In this document: positions 25,885 to 34,929 of the stretch, piece after piece
Layout: each line of letters opens with the position of its first letter
Numbering within the stretch: the first letter of the stretch is position 1
Assembly: GCA_943371245.1 (NCBI GenBank)
Contig: CALRTY020000004.1
Span: 124,001-188,000 of the forward strand
From: UBA5018 sp947463165
GTDB taxonomy: Bacteria > Cyanobacteriota > Cyanobacteriia > PCC-6307 > Cyanobiaceae
Reading direction: 5' to 3'
Length of the DNA: 64,000 nucleotides
The notes under the pieces: model-generated
Told to the model about the DNA's origin: nothing
The model's database searches: none
The model's input: only the letters and a program-made list of their open reading frames with translations
Program-made: the position numbers and the translations under genes

Positions 25885-25948
25885 GCTCCAATTGTTACAC
25901 GTCACCTCACCTCGGGCGCGGGATGGCATGCAAGCGGTCCTCTACGCT

Positions 25949-26029
25949 GCCTAACGCTACATGGCTGGTTTCCGAGAACTACCGCACCGCTCCTGCTGCC
26001 TTCCGTGAACCACTTCCAAGCAGTTAAGC
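25949..26029. other. Candidate integron attC site 6 (right end of the island)
   Basis: 81-base site with perfect cores GCCTAAC (25949-25955) and GTTAAGC (26023-26029). The inner arms around TGGCTGGTTTC and GTGAACCACTTCCA pair with bulges. It is the last site before core sequence resumes; no integrase gene or attI follows. Confidence 0.65.
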
Positions 26030-26388
26030 CAAAGCCTAGCTACCGCAAGTGATTTCGGCAATATGTTTTCATTGCGAACAGTGGTTATCGGACCCGTTAT
26101 CCATTTGTAGCCAGTACTACGTTCTGCTGTGCGCGCCTAGAAAGCAGCCTGTCCTGGCAAACAAGCATTGTCTAGGATTTGGGTGTAACGTTGCGTCAGT
26201 TTTCAGCAGATATTTTGCATTGGCAGTCAGATCAAGGTCAAATAAATGATACTTAACTGGTACTCCAGGCAGAAGCGCATGGGTCTTCCGGTAAAATGGG
26301 CTAAATTTGCTAGTAATTATATGGCTACTTCAAGGCTTTCAACAGGCTTTTGGCCCATAGTTTTGCTTCCTCACCATTAATCACTATT
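26030..26388. other. Non-coding island-core junction
   Basis: About 360 bases with lower GC than the core and no convincing reading frame. An integron integrase or attI would be expected here if the cassettes were attached to a complete integron, and nothing of that kind is seen. The right part may hold the transcription end of the methyltransferase gene. Confidence 0.45.
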
Positions 26389-27183
26389 CTAATCCATCAA
26401 TAAATCCTTCGGCATCAGCCGATAAGCCCGAGTAGTAATTAACCAGGGATGAAATACCTCCAGGAAATGGCGCTGCAGGGTGAGGAAGAAGCGTTCCACC
26501 AGTTGGGGGTCGTCGAAATGGAATGGGTATTCGCCTTTGAATCCCTGGAAGAAATACCAGTTCATTAACGCCGTGCCGTTCTCTTTGAGCCGCGTTGCAA
26601 AAACCTCCAGTTGGCCGGCCGGATCTGGCAGATGTTCAAGCACGTCTAGGCAAACGATCGTGTCGAAACGAGTGGGCAGTTTTGGATCGTCGAGATCGCG
26701 GCCCGTGCACAGCTTCGCCGCTAGCCCCAGCTGCTGGGCCCGCCATTCCACAAAGGCGCGGTTGTGGGGATTTAGATCCACATACCAAACGCGCTTCACT
26801 GTTGGCAGGGCCGCAGCGGCCAGGGCGTGGCTGCCGATGCCGCCGCCGAAATCGAGCAGTTCACCCTTGGCGAAGCTCTGTTGCAGGCGCAGGGTGTCGG
26901 CGATGTAGTCGGCGCTGTTCAGGTGCCAGGCCGCCAGTTCCAGCAGGTGGGCGTCGCCCACGTTCTGTTCATAGAACACCTCGGCCCTTTGGGGATCGAA
27001 GGCGCCGGGGTGGAGGGCGGCCAGATGCTCAGTGCTGCGGGGCAGCCTTTGCTCCAGCTCCTCGGGGCTCAACTGGAGGAATTCGGCCAGCTGGCGGCGC
27101 AGGTCAAAACCATCGGCCAGGAAGTCGTCCACACCAAGCTGCTGGCCGAGCTGCTTGCTCTCCCCGTAAATCTGTTCGCTCAC
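26389..27183 (-). CDS. Class I SAM-dependent methyltransferase
   Basis: 264-aa protein. The N-terminal 80 residues are helical and unassigned. The Rossmann methyltransferase core begins with motif I LLDFGGGIGSHALAAA, then VWYVDLNPHN (acidic ribose-binding residue), and FDTIVCLDVLEHLPDP, the motif IV/V stretch of small-molecule methyltransferases. The substrate is unknown. It is divergent from the glycosyltransferase gene, with 90 bases between starts, and composition returns to that of the core genome. Its position between the island and gyrA suggests it belongs to the accessory part of the species rather than the ancestral block. Confidence 0.82.
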   Translation of the reverse strand: MSEQIYGESKQLGQQLGVDDFLADGFDLRRQLAEFLQLSPEELEQRLPRSTEHLAALHPGAFDPQRAEVFYEQNVGDAHLLELAAWHLNSADYIADTLRLQQSFAKGELLDFGGGIGSHALAAAALPTVKRVWYVDLNPHNRAFVEWRAQQLGLAAKLCTGRDLDDPKLPTRFDTIVCLDVLEHLPDPAGQLEVFATRLKENGTALMNWYFFQGFKGEYPFHFDDPQLVERFFLTLQRHFLEVFHPWLITTRAYRLMPKDLLMD

Positions 27184-27273
27184 CAGTTATTCATGCCGCA
27201 ACGTCCCAATCCCAATCAAGGTAACTGGCTGGCATGCTGGGGTCTGGGCCAGGCATGCGGGGGCGCCATCGGG

Positions 27274-28350
27274 ATGAGGGTGCTGGTGGTCAGTACACCG
27301 ATCGGGGTGCTTGGCAGTGGCGGCGGCGGCGGCGTCGAGCACACCGGGGCGATGATCGTCTCCGGGCTGTTGAGCCGCGGCCATGGCGTCACCGTGCTGG
27401 CTGGGGAGGGCTCCCGTCTGCCCGAGGCCTGCGCTGCCGCCAACCTTTGGAGCGAGCCCGGGGCGCCCCAACCCAGCTGGCAGCATCGGCCCCGGCAGAT
27501 GCCAGTCGAAATTCCCGCCAACGGCCTGTTGCCGCGGCTGTGGCAGCGGGCCCTGGAGCGGCAGCGCGATTTCGACTTGATCCTCAACCTCGCCTACGAC
27601 TGGCTCCCCTTCTGGCTGACGCCCTTTGTTGACACCCCCATCTGCCATCTGGTGAGCATGGGTTCTGTGTGTTCGGCCATGGACGAGGCGATTGAAGCGA
27701 TCGGCCGCTGGCAACCAGCACGGCTCGCCTTTCATACCGCCAGCCAGGCCGCCGATTTCGCCTTGACAGCTCCGCCCCAGTTGATGGGCAATGGCTTCGT
27801 TCTGGATCGCTACCAATTTGTCGCTGCTGGAGATGCGGTGCTCGGCTGGGCTGGTCGGATTGCCCCTGAAAAGGGCCTTGAAGATGCCGCCCGGGTTGCT
27901 GCCCGGCTGGCTCTGCCGCTGCGCATCTGGGGCCTGCGGGAAGACGAGAGCTATGCGGCGGCGGTGGAGGCGATGGTGCCCGCCGGCAGCCTGCAATGGC
28001 GGGGTTTTTTAGATACCGATTGCTTCCAGGCCGAACTCGGCCACTGCCGGGTGTTTCTAAATACGCCGAAGTGGAACGAGGCCTTTGGCAATGTGGTGGT
28101 GGAGGCGATGGCCTGTGGTGTGCCGATCGCCACCTATGCCCGCGGCGGCCCCGGTGAGCTGGTGGTGGAGGGCCGCAACGGCAGCCTCGCCAACCCCGAC
28201 GATCTCGATTCCCTGGCGGCGGCGGTGCAGAGGGCTGGGCTGCTGGACCGGAGTCAGTGCCGCCGCTGGAGCGAAACCCATCATTCCCAGCCGATATTCA
28301 TCGACAAGATCGAAACTTGGCTGCAGCAGGTGCTGACCCTCAGCTGTTGA
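27274..28350 (+). CDS. Glycosyltransferase family 4 protein
   Basis: 358-aa GT-B-fold transferase. The N-terminus MRVLVVSTPIGVLGSGGGGGVEHT carries the glycine-rich acceptor-side loop. The C-terminal nucleotide-sugar domain shows GWAGRIAPEKGLEDAARVA, LGHCRVFLNTPKWNEAFGNVVVEAMACGVPIATY (E-x7-E retaining motif) and GGPGELV. The open frame extends far upstream, but that part is antisense to the methyltransferase, and the ATG at 27274 is the family-like start. It may act on a surface polysaccharide or a glycolipid. It is convergent with gyrA, only three bases from its stop. Confidence 0.85.
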   Translation: MRVLVVSTPIGVLGSGGGGGVEHTGAMIVSGLLSRGHGVTVLAGEGSRLPEACAAANLWSEPGAPQPSWQHRPRQMPVEIPANGLLPRLWQRALERQRDFDLILNLAYDWLPFWLTPFVDTPICHLVSMGSVCSAMDEAIEAIGRWQPARLAFHTASQAADFALTAPPQLMGNGFVLDRYQFVAAGDAVLGWAGRIAPEKGLEDAARVAARLALPLRIWGLREDESYAAAVEAMVPAGSLQWRGFLDTDCFQAELGHCRVFLNTPKWNEAFGNVVVEAMACGVPIATYARGGPGELVVEGRNGSLANPDDLDSLAAAVQRAGLLDRSQCRRWSETHHSQPIFIDKIETWLQQVLTLSC

Positions 28351-28353
28351 TCT

Positions 28354-30849
28354 TTAGCTGCTAATAAGCGGCACCAGGGCTTTTAGCTGGTCCTGATTAG
28401 CCAGCGCCAGCTTCGTACCGGTGCCACTCACATCCTCGTTCTCCAACGCGTCAATCTCCTGGCGCAGATTGCGGCCGTCGGCGAGGGTTATGCCAATTAC
28501 TTTGCCCTGCACCGCCTGCAGATCCAGCAGTTCGTCGCTGCGATCCAGGAAGCGCAGGCCGATCTGGCCGATATCGCCGCGCTGGCAGCTGCGCAGGCTC
28601 TCCAAAGCCAGGCGTTTGAGCTGGCCGAGGCGGCTGGCCACCAGCACACTGGCATTGGGCTCTACGCAGGCGACGCCCGCCACCGTTTCGCCAGGCAACA
28701 GCCGCATCAGCATTGGCCCCTGGGCGGTGCGGCCCATCAGCGGCAGGTTGGCCTCGTTCACCGGCAGCCGCAACATGCGACCGCTGCTGCTGGCCACCAC
28801 CAGCTCCTGGCCATCGCGGCAGGCCACCACCCGGCGCAGGGTCACCCCATCCTTGAGCTTCAGCACCGTGGCCGCCCGCCCCGACAGATCTTGGAATTCC
28901 TCGATCGGCAGGCGTTTGAAGCGGCCGTCGCTGCTCAGCAGCCCCAAGCTCAAGCCGGGATCCGCCGCCCCCAGGGGCAGGCTGAACACTTGGATGGCGT
29001 TGCTGCCCTCCAGGCTGTCGGGCAGAAAGCGCTCCAGGTTGCCCGGCTGTTGGCCGGCAAATTCCCAGCGCAGCAGGGCAACGCGGCCATCGGCCGAGAA
29101 GGCCAGCACCAGGGGCTGTGCTTTAACCGGCAGGATGATCTGGGCCGGCGCTGGGTTATCACCCAGGGGCACCGGTTGATCGAGATGCAGGCGGCCCAGT
29201 AGGGGCGGACTAACAATTTTCACGGCACCATCGGCCTGGATCAGCAGCAAGCTGTCTGGGGCCAGGGCTTCCCAGGCCTGCTGCCGCTGCAATTCGGCAT
29301 TGGGCCGCACGGCGGCGGCCCGCTGGGCCACCAGTAGATCGCCCCCTTCCACCAAGCGGGTGCGGCGGGGGGTGCCATAGCGCTTTTTCAGGGCTTTGAG
29401 TTCACTGCAAAGGCTGTTGAGCAGGGTGGCGCGATCATCCAGCAGTTGGCGCAGGCCGATGCGTTCTGCGCTCAGGCTCTTCACCTCGTTGCGCAGGCTT
29501 TCCTGCTCCAACCCGGTAAGCCGCCTCAGGGGCATGGCCAGCACCGCGTCGGCCTGGCGATCGGAGAGGTCTAGATGCACCTGCAGGCTGGCCTTGGCGC
29601 TGGCGGCATCGGCCGCCGCGGTGATCATGGCGATCACCTGCTGTAGATCCGCCAGGGCCTTGATCAGGCCCTCCACCACCTCAAGCCGATCTTCGCAGCG
29701 CTTTAGCGCATGGCGGGTGCGGCGAATCAGGGTGAGTTCCCGATACTCCAGGAACTGCTCCAGCAATTGGCGCAAGGTCAATTGCAGCGGTTGGCCCTGG
29801 ACCAGGGCCAGCAGGATCGCCCCGAAGTTGCTCTGCAGGGCGGTGCGGCGCTGCAGTTCAGCTAGCACTTTCTCTGGATCGGCGTCGCGGCGCAGCTCCA
29901 CCACCACCCGCATGCCATCGCGGTCGCTCTCGTCGCGGATGTCGGCGATGCCGCCGATCTTGCCATCGTTCACCTGTTCGGCCAGCTTTTCGATCCAGCC
30001 GGCCTTGCTGAGTTGATAGGGCAGTTCCGTGATCACCACGGCACCGCGGCGATGGCGACCCTTGCCGGGCTGCACCTCTTCGATGTGGGCGACGCCGCGC
30101 ATCGGGATGCTGCCGCGACCGTTGAGGTAGGTGTCCCGCAGGCCACTGCCCACCAGCACTTCGCCACCGGTGGGGAAGTCGGGGCCAGGCACCAGCTCCA
30201 GCAACTTTTCATCGCTGAGATCCGGTTTGCGGATCAGGGCGATCAGGGCATCCACCACCTCCCCCAGGTTGTGGGGGGGGATGTTGGTGGCCATGCCCAC
30301 CGCGATGCCAGTGCAGCCATTCAGCAGCAAAAACGGCAGCTGGGCAGGCAGCACCGTGGGCTCCTGCTGGGAGCCATCGAAATTGGCGCAGAAATCGACG
30401 GTGTCGTTGCCGATTTCATCGAGCATCGCCTCGTTGGCGATCGGTGCCAGCCGCGTTTCGGTGTACCGCATCGCCGCCGGTGGGTCGTCGTCCACCGAGC
30501 CGAAGTTGCCGTGGCCATCCAGCAGCGGATTGCGGCTGGCGAAGGTTTGCACCAGGCGCACCAGGGCGTCGTAGACGGCCTGATCGCCGTGGGGATGGTA
30601 TTTGCCCAGTACATCGCCCACCACGCGGGCGCACTTGCGATAGGGCCGATCTGGGGTCAGGCCCAGCTCGTGCATCGCGAAGAGGATGCGGCGCTGCACT
30701 GGTTTGAGCCCATCGCGCACATCGGGCAGGGCTCGTCCCACGATCACGCTCATCGCGTACTCGAGGTAGGAGCGCTGCATCTCCTGATGCAGAGCGATCG
30801 GCTGAATCCTGGGATCCTCGGGCTGCTCGATCGGGCGCTCCTCGGCCAT
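28354..30849 (-). CDS. gyrA: Type II DNA topoisomerase subunit A (GyrA/ParC)
   Basis: 831-aa DNA-cleaving subunit. It has RALPDVRDGLKPVQRRIL, KYHPHGDQAVYD at residues 84-94 and catalytic Tyr129 in MRYTETR. The tower and coiled-coil regions follow. The C-terminal six-bladed beta-pinwheel is recognisable, but the GyrA box is degenerate (CQRGDIGQIG instead of a Q-R-R-G-G-K-G form). Cyanobacteria carry a paralogue of this type, annotated as gyrase or topoisomerase IV subunit A, at this site. Residue 90 is Gln where E. coli GyrA has Ser83, the position linked to quinolone sensitivity. True supercoiling activity cannot be judged from sequence. Confidence 0.9.
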   Translation of the reverse strand: MAEERPIEQPEDPRIQPIALHQEMQRSYLEYAMSVIVGRALPDVRDGLKPVQRRILFAMHELGLTPDRPYRKCARVVGDVLGKYHPHGDQAVYDALVRLVQTFASRNPLLDGHGNFGSVDDDPPAAMRYTETRLAPIANEAMLDEIGNDTVDFCANFDGSQQEPTVLPAQLPFLLLNGCTGIAVGMATNIPPHNLGEVVDALIALIRKPDLSDEKLLELVPGPDFPTGGEVLVGSGLRDTYLNGRGSIPMRGVAHIEEVQPGKGRHRRGAVVITELPYQLSKAGWIEKLAEQVNDGKIGGIADIRDESDRDGMRVVVELRRDADPEKVLAELQRRTALQSNFGAILLALVQGQPLQLTLRQLLEQFLEYRELTLIRRTRHALKRCEDRLEVVEGLIKALADLQQVIAMITAAADAASAKASLQVHLDLSDRQADAVLAMPLRRLTGLEQESLRNEVKSLSAERIGLRQLLDDRATLLNSLCSELKALKKRYGTPRRTRLVEGGDLLVAQRAAAVRPNAELQRQQAWEALAPDSLLLIQADGAVKIVSPPLLGRLHLDQPVPLGDNPAPAQIILPVKAQPLVLAFSADGRVALLRWEFAGQQPGNLERFLPDSLEGSNAIQVFSLPLGAADPGLSLGLLSSDGRFKRLPIEEFQDLSGRAATVLKLKDGVTLRRVVACRDGQELVVASSSGRMLRLPVNEANLPLMGRTAQGPMLMRLLPGETVAGVACVEPNASVLVASRLGQLKRLALESLRSCQRGDIGQIGLRFLDRSDELLDLQAVQGKVIGITLADGRNLRQEIDALENEDVSGTGTKLALANQDQLKALVPLISS

Positions 30850-30967
30850 CCGCTGTTGGTGTCTGAGGGCTAAAGCTGGCGCTCAGCCTACATATCGTGC
30901 TCGTCTGAGCTCCTCACCTGGTGCGACGTCGCCCATCCGGGTGCTGCCACCAGGGAGCCGAGCCGGC

Positions 30968-31867
30968 CTACTCGTCGTCGGGGCTGCCCTCGGGATTGGC
31001 ATTGGCCATAGCCCGCTCCACAGCGGTTTTCAGGTCTGGTTGGGCCAGCAGCAGCTGGGTGGCAGCCCGCAGTTTTGTGCCCCAGAGCTGTTCTTTTTGG
31101 AAACTGGCCAGCACATAATTGGGGTCGTTGGCGAGGGCCTGGCCAGCCAGCTCCAGGGCCTCGCGGCGAGCCTGGCCGCCGCTTATGAACAGCCCGGCGG
31201 CCAGGGCCAGGGTGGGTTCGGCGGCGTTGGCACGAATTTTGATCACCTGGCGCCATAGCTCGATCGCCTCGCGGGTCTGGCCCTGCTCGAACAGCACCAG
31301 GGCCTGGTTGTTGATCGCTTCCCAGAAGTTCGAGCGCAGCCGGGCGGCCTGCTTGAAGGCGCCGAGGGCCTGGGTTGGCTCGCCCAGCAGGATGTGGGCG
31401 TTGCCGAGATCGAAGTAGGCACCGGCGTTCTTGGCATCCAGCTTGATCCCCTGCCGCAGCAGGGTGAGGGCATCCTTGGGGCGGCCGTCCCTCAGGGCCA
31501 GGGATCCTTCCGCTAACCAGATGCCGCTGTTTTGGGGGTCGAGCTGCTTGGCGCGAGCCAGGGAGGTTGCAGCATTTTTGATTTGTTTATTGCGCAGTTG
31601 CGCTTCAGCTAGCAGCACCCAGCCGCGGGGGTCCTTGGGCAGCAGCCGCACGGTGAGGGCGGCCAGCCGCGCCGCGTCTTCCACCTGGCCCAGTCGCAAC
31701 AGCCGGGCGGCCACCTGGGCAATCCCCAGGCCAGCTCCCTCCAGCTGCGCCGATCCCGGCACGTAGACGTAGGGCACCAGGGCCCGGGCAGGTTGGGGGC
31801 TGACCACACTCAGGCCCAGGGCCAGGGGAGCGGTCAGCAGCGGGCCCAACCAGCGGGGTGCCATCAA
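30968..31867 (-). CDS. Secreted or membrane-anchored TPR protein
   Basis: 299-aa protein with an N-terminal signal-like segment (MMAPRWLGPLLTAPLALGLSVV...ARA) and five or more tetratricopeptide repeats between about residues 55 and 240, with W/L-G-Y/F-A-P spacing (for example GWVLLAEAQLRNKQIKNAA and AYFDLGNAHILLGEP). It probably serves as a scaffold in the periplasm or on membranes. A TPR gene between gyrA and queG is conserved in picocyanobacteria. The second Met may be the true start. It is followed by about 118 bases before gyrA on the same strand. Confidence 0.84.
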   Translation of the reverse strand: MMAPRWLGPLLTAPLALGLSVVSPQPARALVPYVYVPGSAQLEGAGLGIAQVAARLLRLGQVEDAARLAALTVRLLPKDPRGWVLLAEAQLRNKQIKNAATSLARAKQLDPQNSGIWLAEGSLALRDGRPKDALTLLRQGIKLDAKNAGAYFDLGNAHILLGEPTQALGAFKQAARLRSNFWEAINNQALVLFEQGQTREAIELWRQVIKIRANAAEPTLALAAGLFISGGQARREALELAGQALANDPNYVLASFQKEQLWGTKLRAATQLLLAQPDLKTAVERAMANANPEGSPDDE

Positions 31868-31888
31868 AAGGGGTCAGATCCGCTCACA

Positions 31889-32839
31889 CTAGGCAGGGTC
31901 TGGTCTGGCAGCTTTCAGATTGCGCCGCCACATCCAGGGTTTGATCCGCCTGAGGGCCGAAGCCCGCAGCCGCTCGTCCCATTGCGCATCGCTCCAGAGC
32001 TGGGCCTGCTCCGCCCGTAGCTCCAGCAGCCAAGGCCGCGGCTGCAGGTCGGGATCCTCACTGCTGGCCAGGGGTTGCTGATTCCAGGGGCAGGCCTCCT
32101 GGCAGATGTCGCAGCCAGCCACCCAGGGCCCCATGCCGGCGGCGATCGCATCCGGTAATTCGGGATCTCGATTCTCGATCGTGTGGAAGGCGATGCAACG
32201 GCGGCTATCCACCACAAATGGCTCCACAATCGCGCCGGTGGGACAGGCGGGTATGCAGCGATTGCAACTGCCACAAAGGGGGCTGGCGGCTCGATCCGGC
32301 GGCAGCTCCAAGCTGGTGAGCAGGTGGCCCAGCAGCAGCCAGGAGCCGCGCTGGCGGTGGATCAAGTTGCCGTGTTTGCCGATCCAGCCCAGCCCCGCCT
32401 GCTCCGCCCAGGCCTTGTCCATCAGCGGCGCACTGTCCACGCAGGCCCGCCAGCGGGCCGTGGGCCACTGCTGCTCCAGCCAGCGCCCCAGACGCCGCAG
32501 CCGGCCTTCGATCAAGCGGTGGTAGTCCCGTCCCCAGCCGTAGCGGGCCACCGCCAGGGTCCCTGGTTGCCGCTCGGCCTGCACGTAATAGGAGAGGCCC
32601 ACCGCCAGCAAACTGCGACAGCCGGGCAGCAGGGCCTCGATCTGGCGCCGCCGCGGGTCGGCCATCCAGCCCATGTCGGCCTGGTGACCGGCCTCTAACC
32701 AACGCTCCAGGGCGGCGCTGCGCAGCCGCATGCGCTCCCCCGCCGGTACGGCGGCGATACCCACCGGATCAAAACCGAGGCTGTGGGCCTGGCGCTTGAG
32801 GCCGCTGGCCAGGGCCTCGAGGCTGGTGGCCTCGGCCAT
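31889..32839 (-). CDS. queG: Epoxyqueuosine reductase
   Basis: Cobalamin-dependent Fe-S enzyme catalysing the last step of queuosine formation on tRNA. The 316-aa protein has LGFDPVGIA at the start, SYYVQ and RYGWGRDYH in the B12-binding region, the DSAPLMDKAWAEQAGLGWIGKH substrate segment, and two 4Fe-4S motifs (CGSCNRCIPACPTGAI and CDICQEACPWN). The frame is open back to 32995, but the ATG at 32839 fits the family and leaves a 34-base divergent spacer to the next gene. It is co-directional with the TPR gene. Confidence 0.93.
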   Translation of the reverse strand: MAEATSLEALASGLKRQAHSLGFDPVGIAAVPAGERMRLRSAALERWLEAGHQADMGWMADPRRRQIEALLPGCRSLLAVGLSYYVQAERQPGTLAVARYGWGRDYHRLIEGRLRRLGRWLEQQWPTARWRACVDSAPLMDKAWAEQAGLGWIGKHGNLIHRQRGSWLLLGHLLTSLELPPDRAASPLCGSCNRCIPACPTGAIVEPFVVDSRRCIAFHTIENRDPELPDAIAAGMGPWVAGCDICQEACPWNQQPLASSEDPDLQPRPWLLELRAEQAQLWSDAQWDERLRASALRRIKPWMWRRNLKAARPDPA

Positions 32840-32873
32840 CGCCCGTACAGTTGCGGCACCTTCCCATTGTGCT

Positions 32874-33524
32874 GTGAGCACTGCCTCATTCGGCCGCCTC
32901 GGCCATCTCCTGCGCGGTCTGGGCCTCACCCTGGTGGCCCTGCTGGCCCTGCAGTTGCTCGGGCTGTTGACAGCCGCCAATTGGAGTGATGACACCTATC
33001 GCCAGCTGTTCCTGGAGCGGCTGGTCACCCAGTCGCCGATGGCTCTGGTGGGTTTGCTGCTGGTGCTGTTTGGCCTGCGGCTGGATCTGCCCAGCGGGGG
33101 CCGCACGCCCCTGCGCTGGCTGGTGGGGCTGCTGGCGATCGCCTTGGCCGGCGCCATGGTGGTGGCCGTACCGATCACGATCAGCAGCGATCGGGCCCTC
33201 TCCGACCAGGCCGACCAGCAGCTGGCTTCCCGCACCGGTCAGCTGGCGATGGCCAAGTCCCAGTTGGCCTCCCCCCAGGGGGTGGATCAATTCGTGCAGC
33301 AGGCCGAACAGTCCGGCCAACTGCCGGCGGATGCCACCCCCGAGCTCAAGCGCAAGCTGGTGAGGCAGGTGCTGGAGCGCCAGCTCAAGCAGGCCGATCA
33401 ACAGCTGCAGCAACAGAAGCAAGCCCGCGATCTCGGCGCCAATCAGCGCCGTTTTGGCGGCACTGGCACGGCGATGGTATTGGCGATTGGCTTTGCCTTG
33501 ATCGCGCTGGTGGCGCTTGCCTGA
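32874..33524 (+). CDS. Cyanobacterial membrane protein (HpsJ-like arrangement)
   Basis: 216-aa protein with four predicted membrane spans: about residues 10-32, 52-68, 80-100 and 195-215. Between the last two is a soluble Gln/Ala-rich coiled coil (about 110-190). This tail-anchored, two-hairpin layout with a central coiled coil resembles cyanobacterial HpsJ-type proteins, but I cannot confirm membership. The GTG at 32874 is chosen because the upstream in-frame sequence is antisense to queG. A hypothetical gene here is part of the conserved picocyanobacterial order. Confidence 0.7.
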   Translation: MSTASFGRLGHLLRGLGLTLVALLALQLLGLLTAANWSDDTYRQLFLERLVTQSPMALVGLLLVLFGLRLDLPSGGRTPLRWLVGLLAIALAGAMVVAVPITISSDRALSDQADQQLASRTGQLAMAKSQLASPQGVDQFVQQAEQSGQLPADATPELKRKLVRQVLERQLKQADQQLQQQKQARDLGANQRRFGGTGTAMVLAIGFALIALVALA

Positions 33525-33580
33525 GGGGCGGCTGGCTAAGTTGAGTTCAGAATGCTGACGGGCAGAGTTCCGGGAGTCCC

Positions 33581-34309
33581 TTGGTTCAAGCCAGCCCCAG
33601 ACCTGACCAGCCGCTGACAGATCGCCTGCAGCAAGATCTCAAGAACGATCTGATCGCCGGCCTGCTGGTGGTCATTCCCCTGGCCACCACGATCTGGCTC
33701 GCCACCACGGTGAGCCGTTTTGTTCTGGCTTTTCTCACCTCCATCCCCAAGCAGTTCAACCCTTTCAACACGCTTAATCCGCTGTTGCAGGAGTTGATCA
33801 ACCTCGGAGTGGGGCTGCTGGTGCCGCTGCTGGGCATCCTGCTGATCGGTCTGATGGCGCGCAACATCGTTGGGCGCTGGTTGCTGGAGTTCGGCGAGGG
33901 CACCCTGCTGCGGATTCCCCTGGCCGGTCCGGTTTACAAAACCCTCAAGCAACTGCTGGAAACCTTCCTCCAGGGCAACTCCAGTCGCTTTCGCCGGGTG
34001 GTGTTGGTGGAGTATCCCCGGGAAGGGCTGTTCGCCCTCGGTTTTGTCACCGGCGTGATGGGGACCTCGATCGCCTCCAGCTTCGAGCAGACGATGCTGA
34101 GCGTGTTCATACCCACCGCCCCCAACCCCACCACCGGCTGGTATGCGGTGGTACCAGAAAATTCGGTGCGCGACCTCGACCTCTCGGTGGAGGATGCCTT
34201 CCGCACGATCATCTCGGCCGGCATCGTCAGCCCCGATGAGCGAACCCCCCAATCCAATCGCAGCTTCTCCAGCCTGTTGGCCCAGCTGCGCTCTCCCCAG
34301 GTTTCCTGA
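33581..34309 (+). CDS. DUF502 family membrane protein
   Basis: 242-aa integral membrane protein. After a short N-terminus it has two transmembrane helices (about 23-47 and 70-93) and then the conserved DUF502 soluble segment: LLRIPLAGPVYKTLKQLLETF, RRVVLVEYPREGLFALGFVTG, and FIPTAPNPTTGWYAVVPENSVRDLDLSVEDAFRTIISAGI. It starts at TTG 33581 and its stop overlaps the nusB ATG by one base (TGATG). Function is unknown. Linkage to nusB is conserved in cyanobacteria. Confidence 0.88.
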   Translation: MVQASPRPDQPLTDRLQQDLKNDLIAGLLVVIPLATTIWLATTVSRFVLAFLTSIPKQFNPFNTLNPLLQELINLGVGLLVPLLGILLIGLMARNIVGRWLLEFGEGTLLRIPLAGPVYKTLKQLLETFLQGNSSRFRRVVLVEYPREGLFALGFVTGVMGTSIASSFEQTMLSVFIPTAPNPTTGWYAVVPENSVRDLDLSVEDAFRTIISAGIVSPDERTPQSNRSFSSLLAQLRSPQVS

Positions 34310-34929
34310 TGCAGAGTCGCACCGTCTCCCGTGAATTGGCCCTGCTGATGCTGGGTCAGGTGAGCGATCGACAGCCCGCTGCCGATACCCCCCTCGACAG
34401 CTTGCTGCTCCAGGCGCTGACCAGCCTCAGTCAGCACGTACGCGAGGCCCTGGATCAATCTGCTCAAGATTTGCAAAACGCCCAGCAACAGCTTTTGGAT
34501 AGCGAGTTGCAGGAGCAGGGAGCTGAGCAGTTGCCCAGGGTCCGCCAGCACCTGCAAGCTGGTTTGGCGGTGGCTGAGCTGGCCTTGAATCGGCTTTCGG
34601 CCAGCCTGGAACTGCCCAGGGTGCTGCTGCTGGCCAACCAGGATGAAGTGCGTCGCCAGGCGATCGATCGCACCCGGGCGGTGTTGAGAAAAAGGCAGTC
34701 GATCGACCAGGGGCTCGATGCCGTGATGGAGGGCTGGCGGCTCACCCGTCTACCCCGCATTGATCGCGACATTTTGCGACTGGCGGCGGTGGAGTTGACC
34801 GAGTTCGACACCCCAGCCGCCGTGGCTTGCAATGAGGCGGTGGAATTGGCCAATCGCTACAGCGACGAACAGGGTCGTCGCATGATCAACGGCGTTCTCC
34901 GCCGCTACATCGCCGCCGCCAAGAGCTGA
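34309..34929 (+). CDS. nusB: Transcription antitermination protein NusB
   Basis: 206-aa protein; it binds boxA RNA with NusE in rRNA antitermination. The N-terminal RELALLMLGQVSD and the C-terminal core (RLPRIDRDILRLAAVELTEFDTPAAVACNEAVELANRYSDEQGRRMINGVLRRY) are typical. The central 70 residues are a Gln/Leu-rich insertion that makes it longer than E. coli NusB (139 aa), a common trait of cyanobacterial NusB. It overlaps DUF502 upstream and ftsY downstream by one base each, forming a tight operon. Confidence 0.93.
   Translation: MQSRTVSRELALLMLGQVSDRQPAADTPLDSLLLQALTSLSQHVREALDQSAQDLQNAQQQLLDSELQEQGAEQLPRVRQHLQAGLAVAELALNRLSASLELPRVLLLANQDEVRRQAIDRTRAVLRKRQSIDQGLDAVMEGWRLTRLPRIDRDILRLAAVELTEFDTPAAVACNEAVELANRYSDEQGRRMINGVLRRYIAAAKS

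Noticed and set aside
26030..26388. Search for an integron integrase or attI at the right end of the cassette array
   Set aside because: No tyrosine-recombinase-like frame or attI feature was visible; hence the CALIN interpretation rather than a complete integron.
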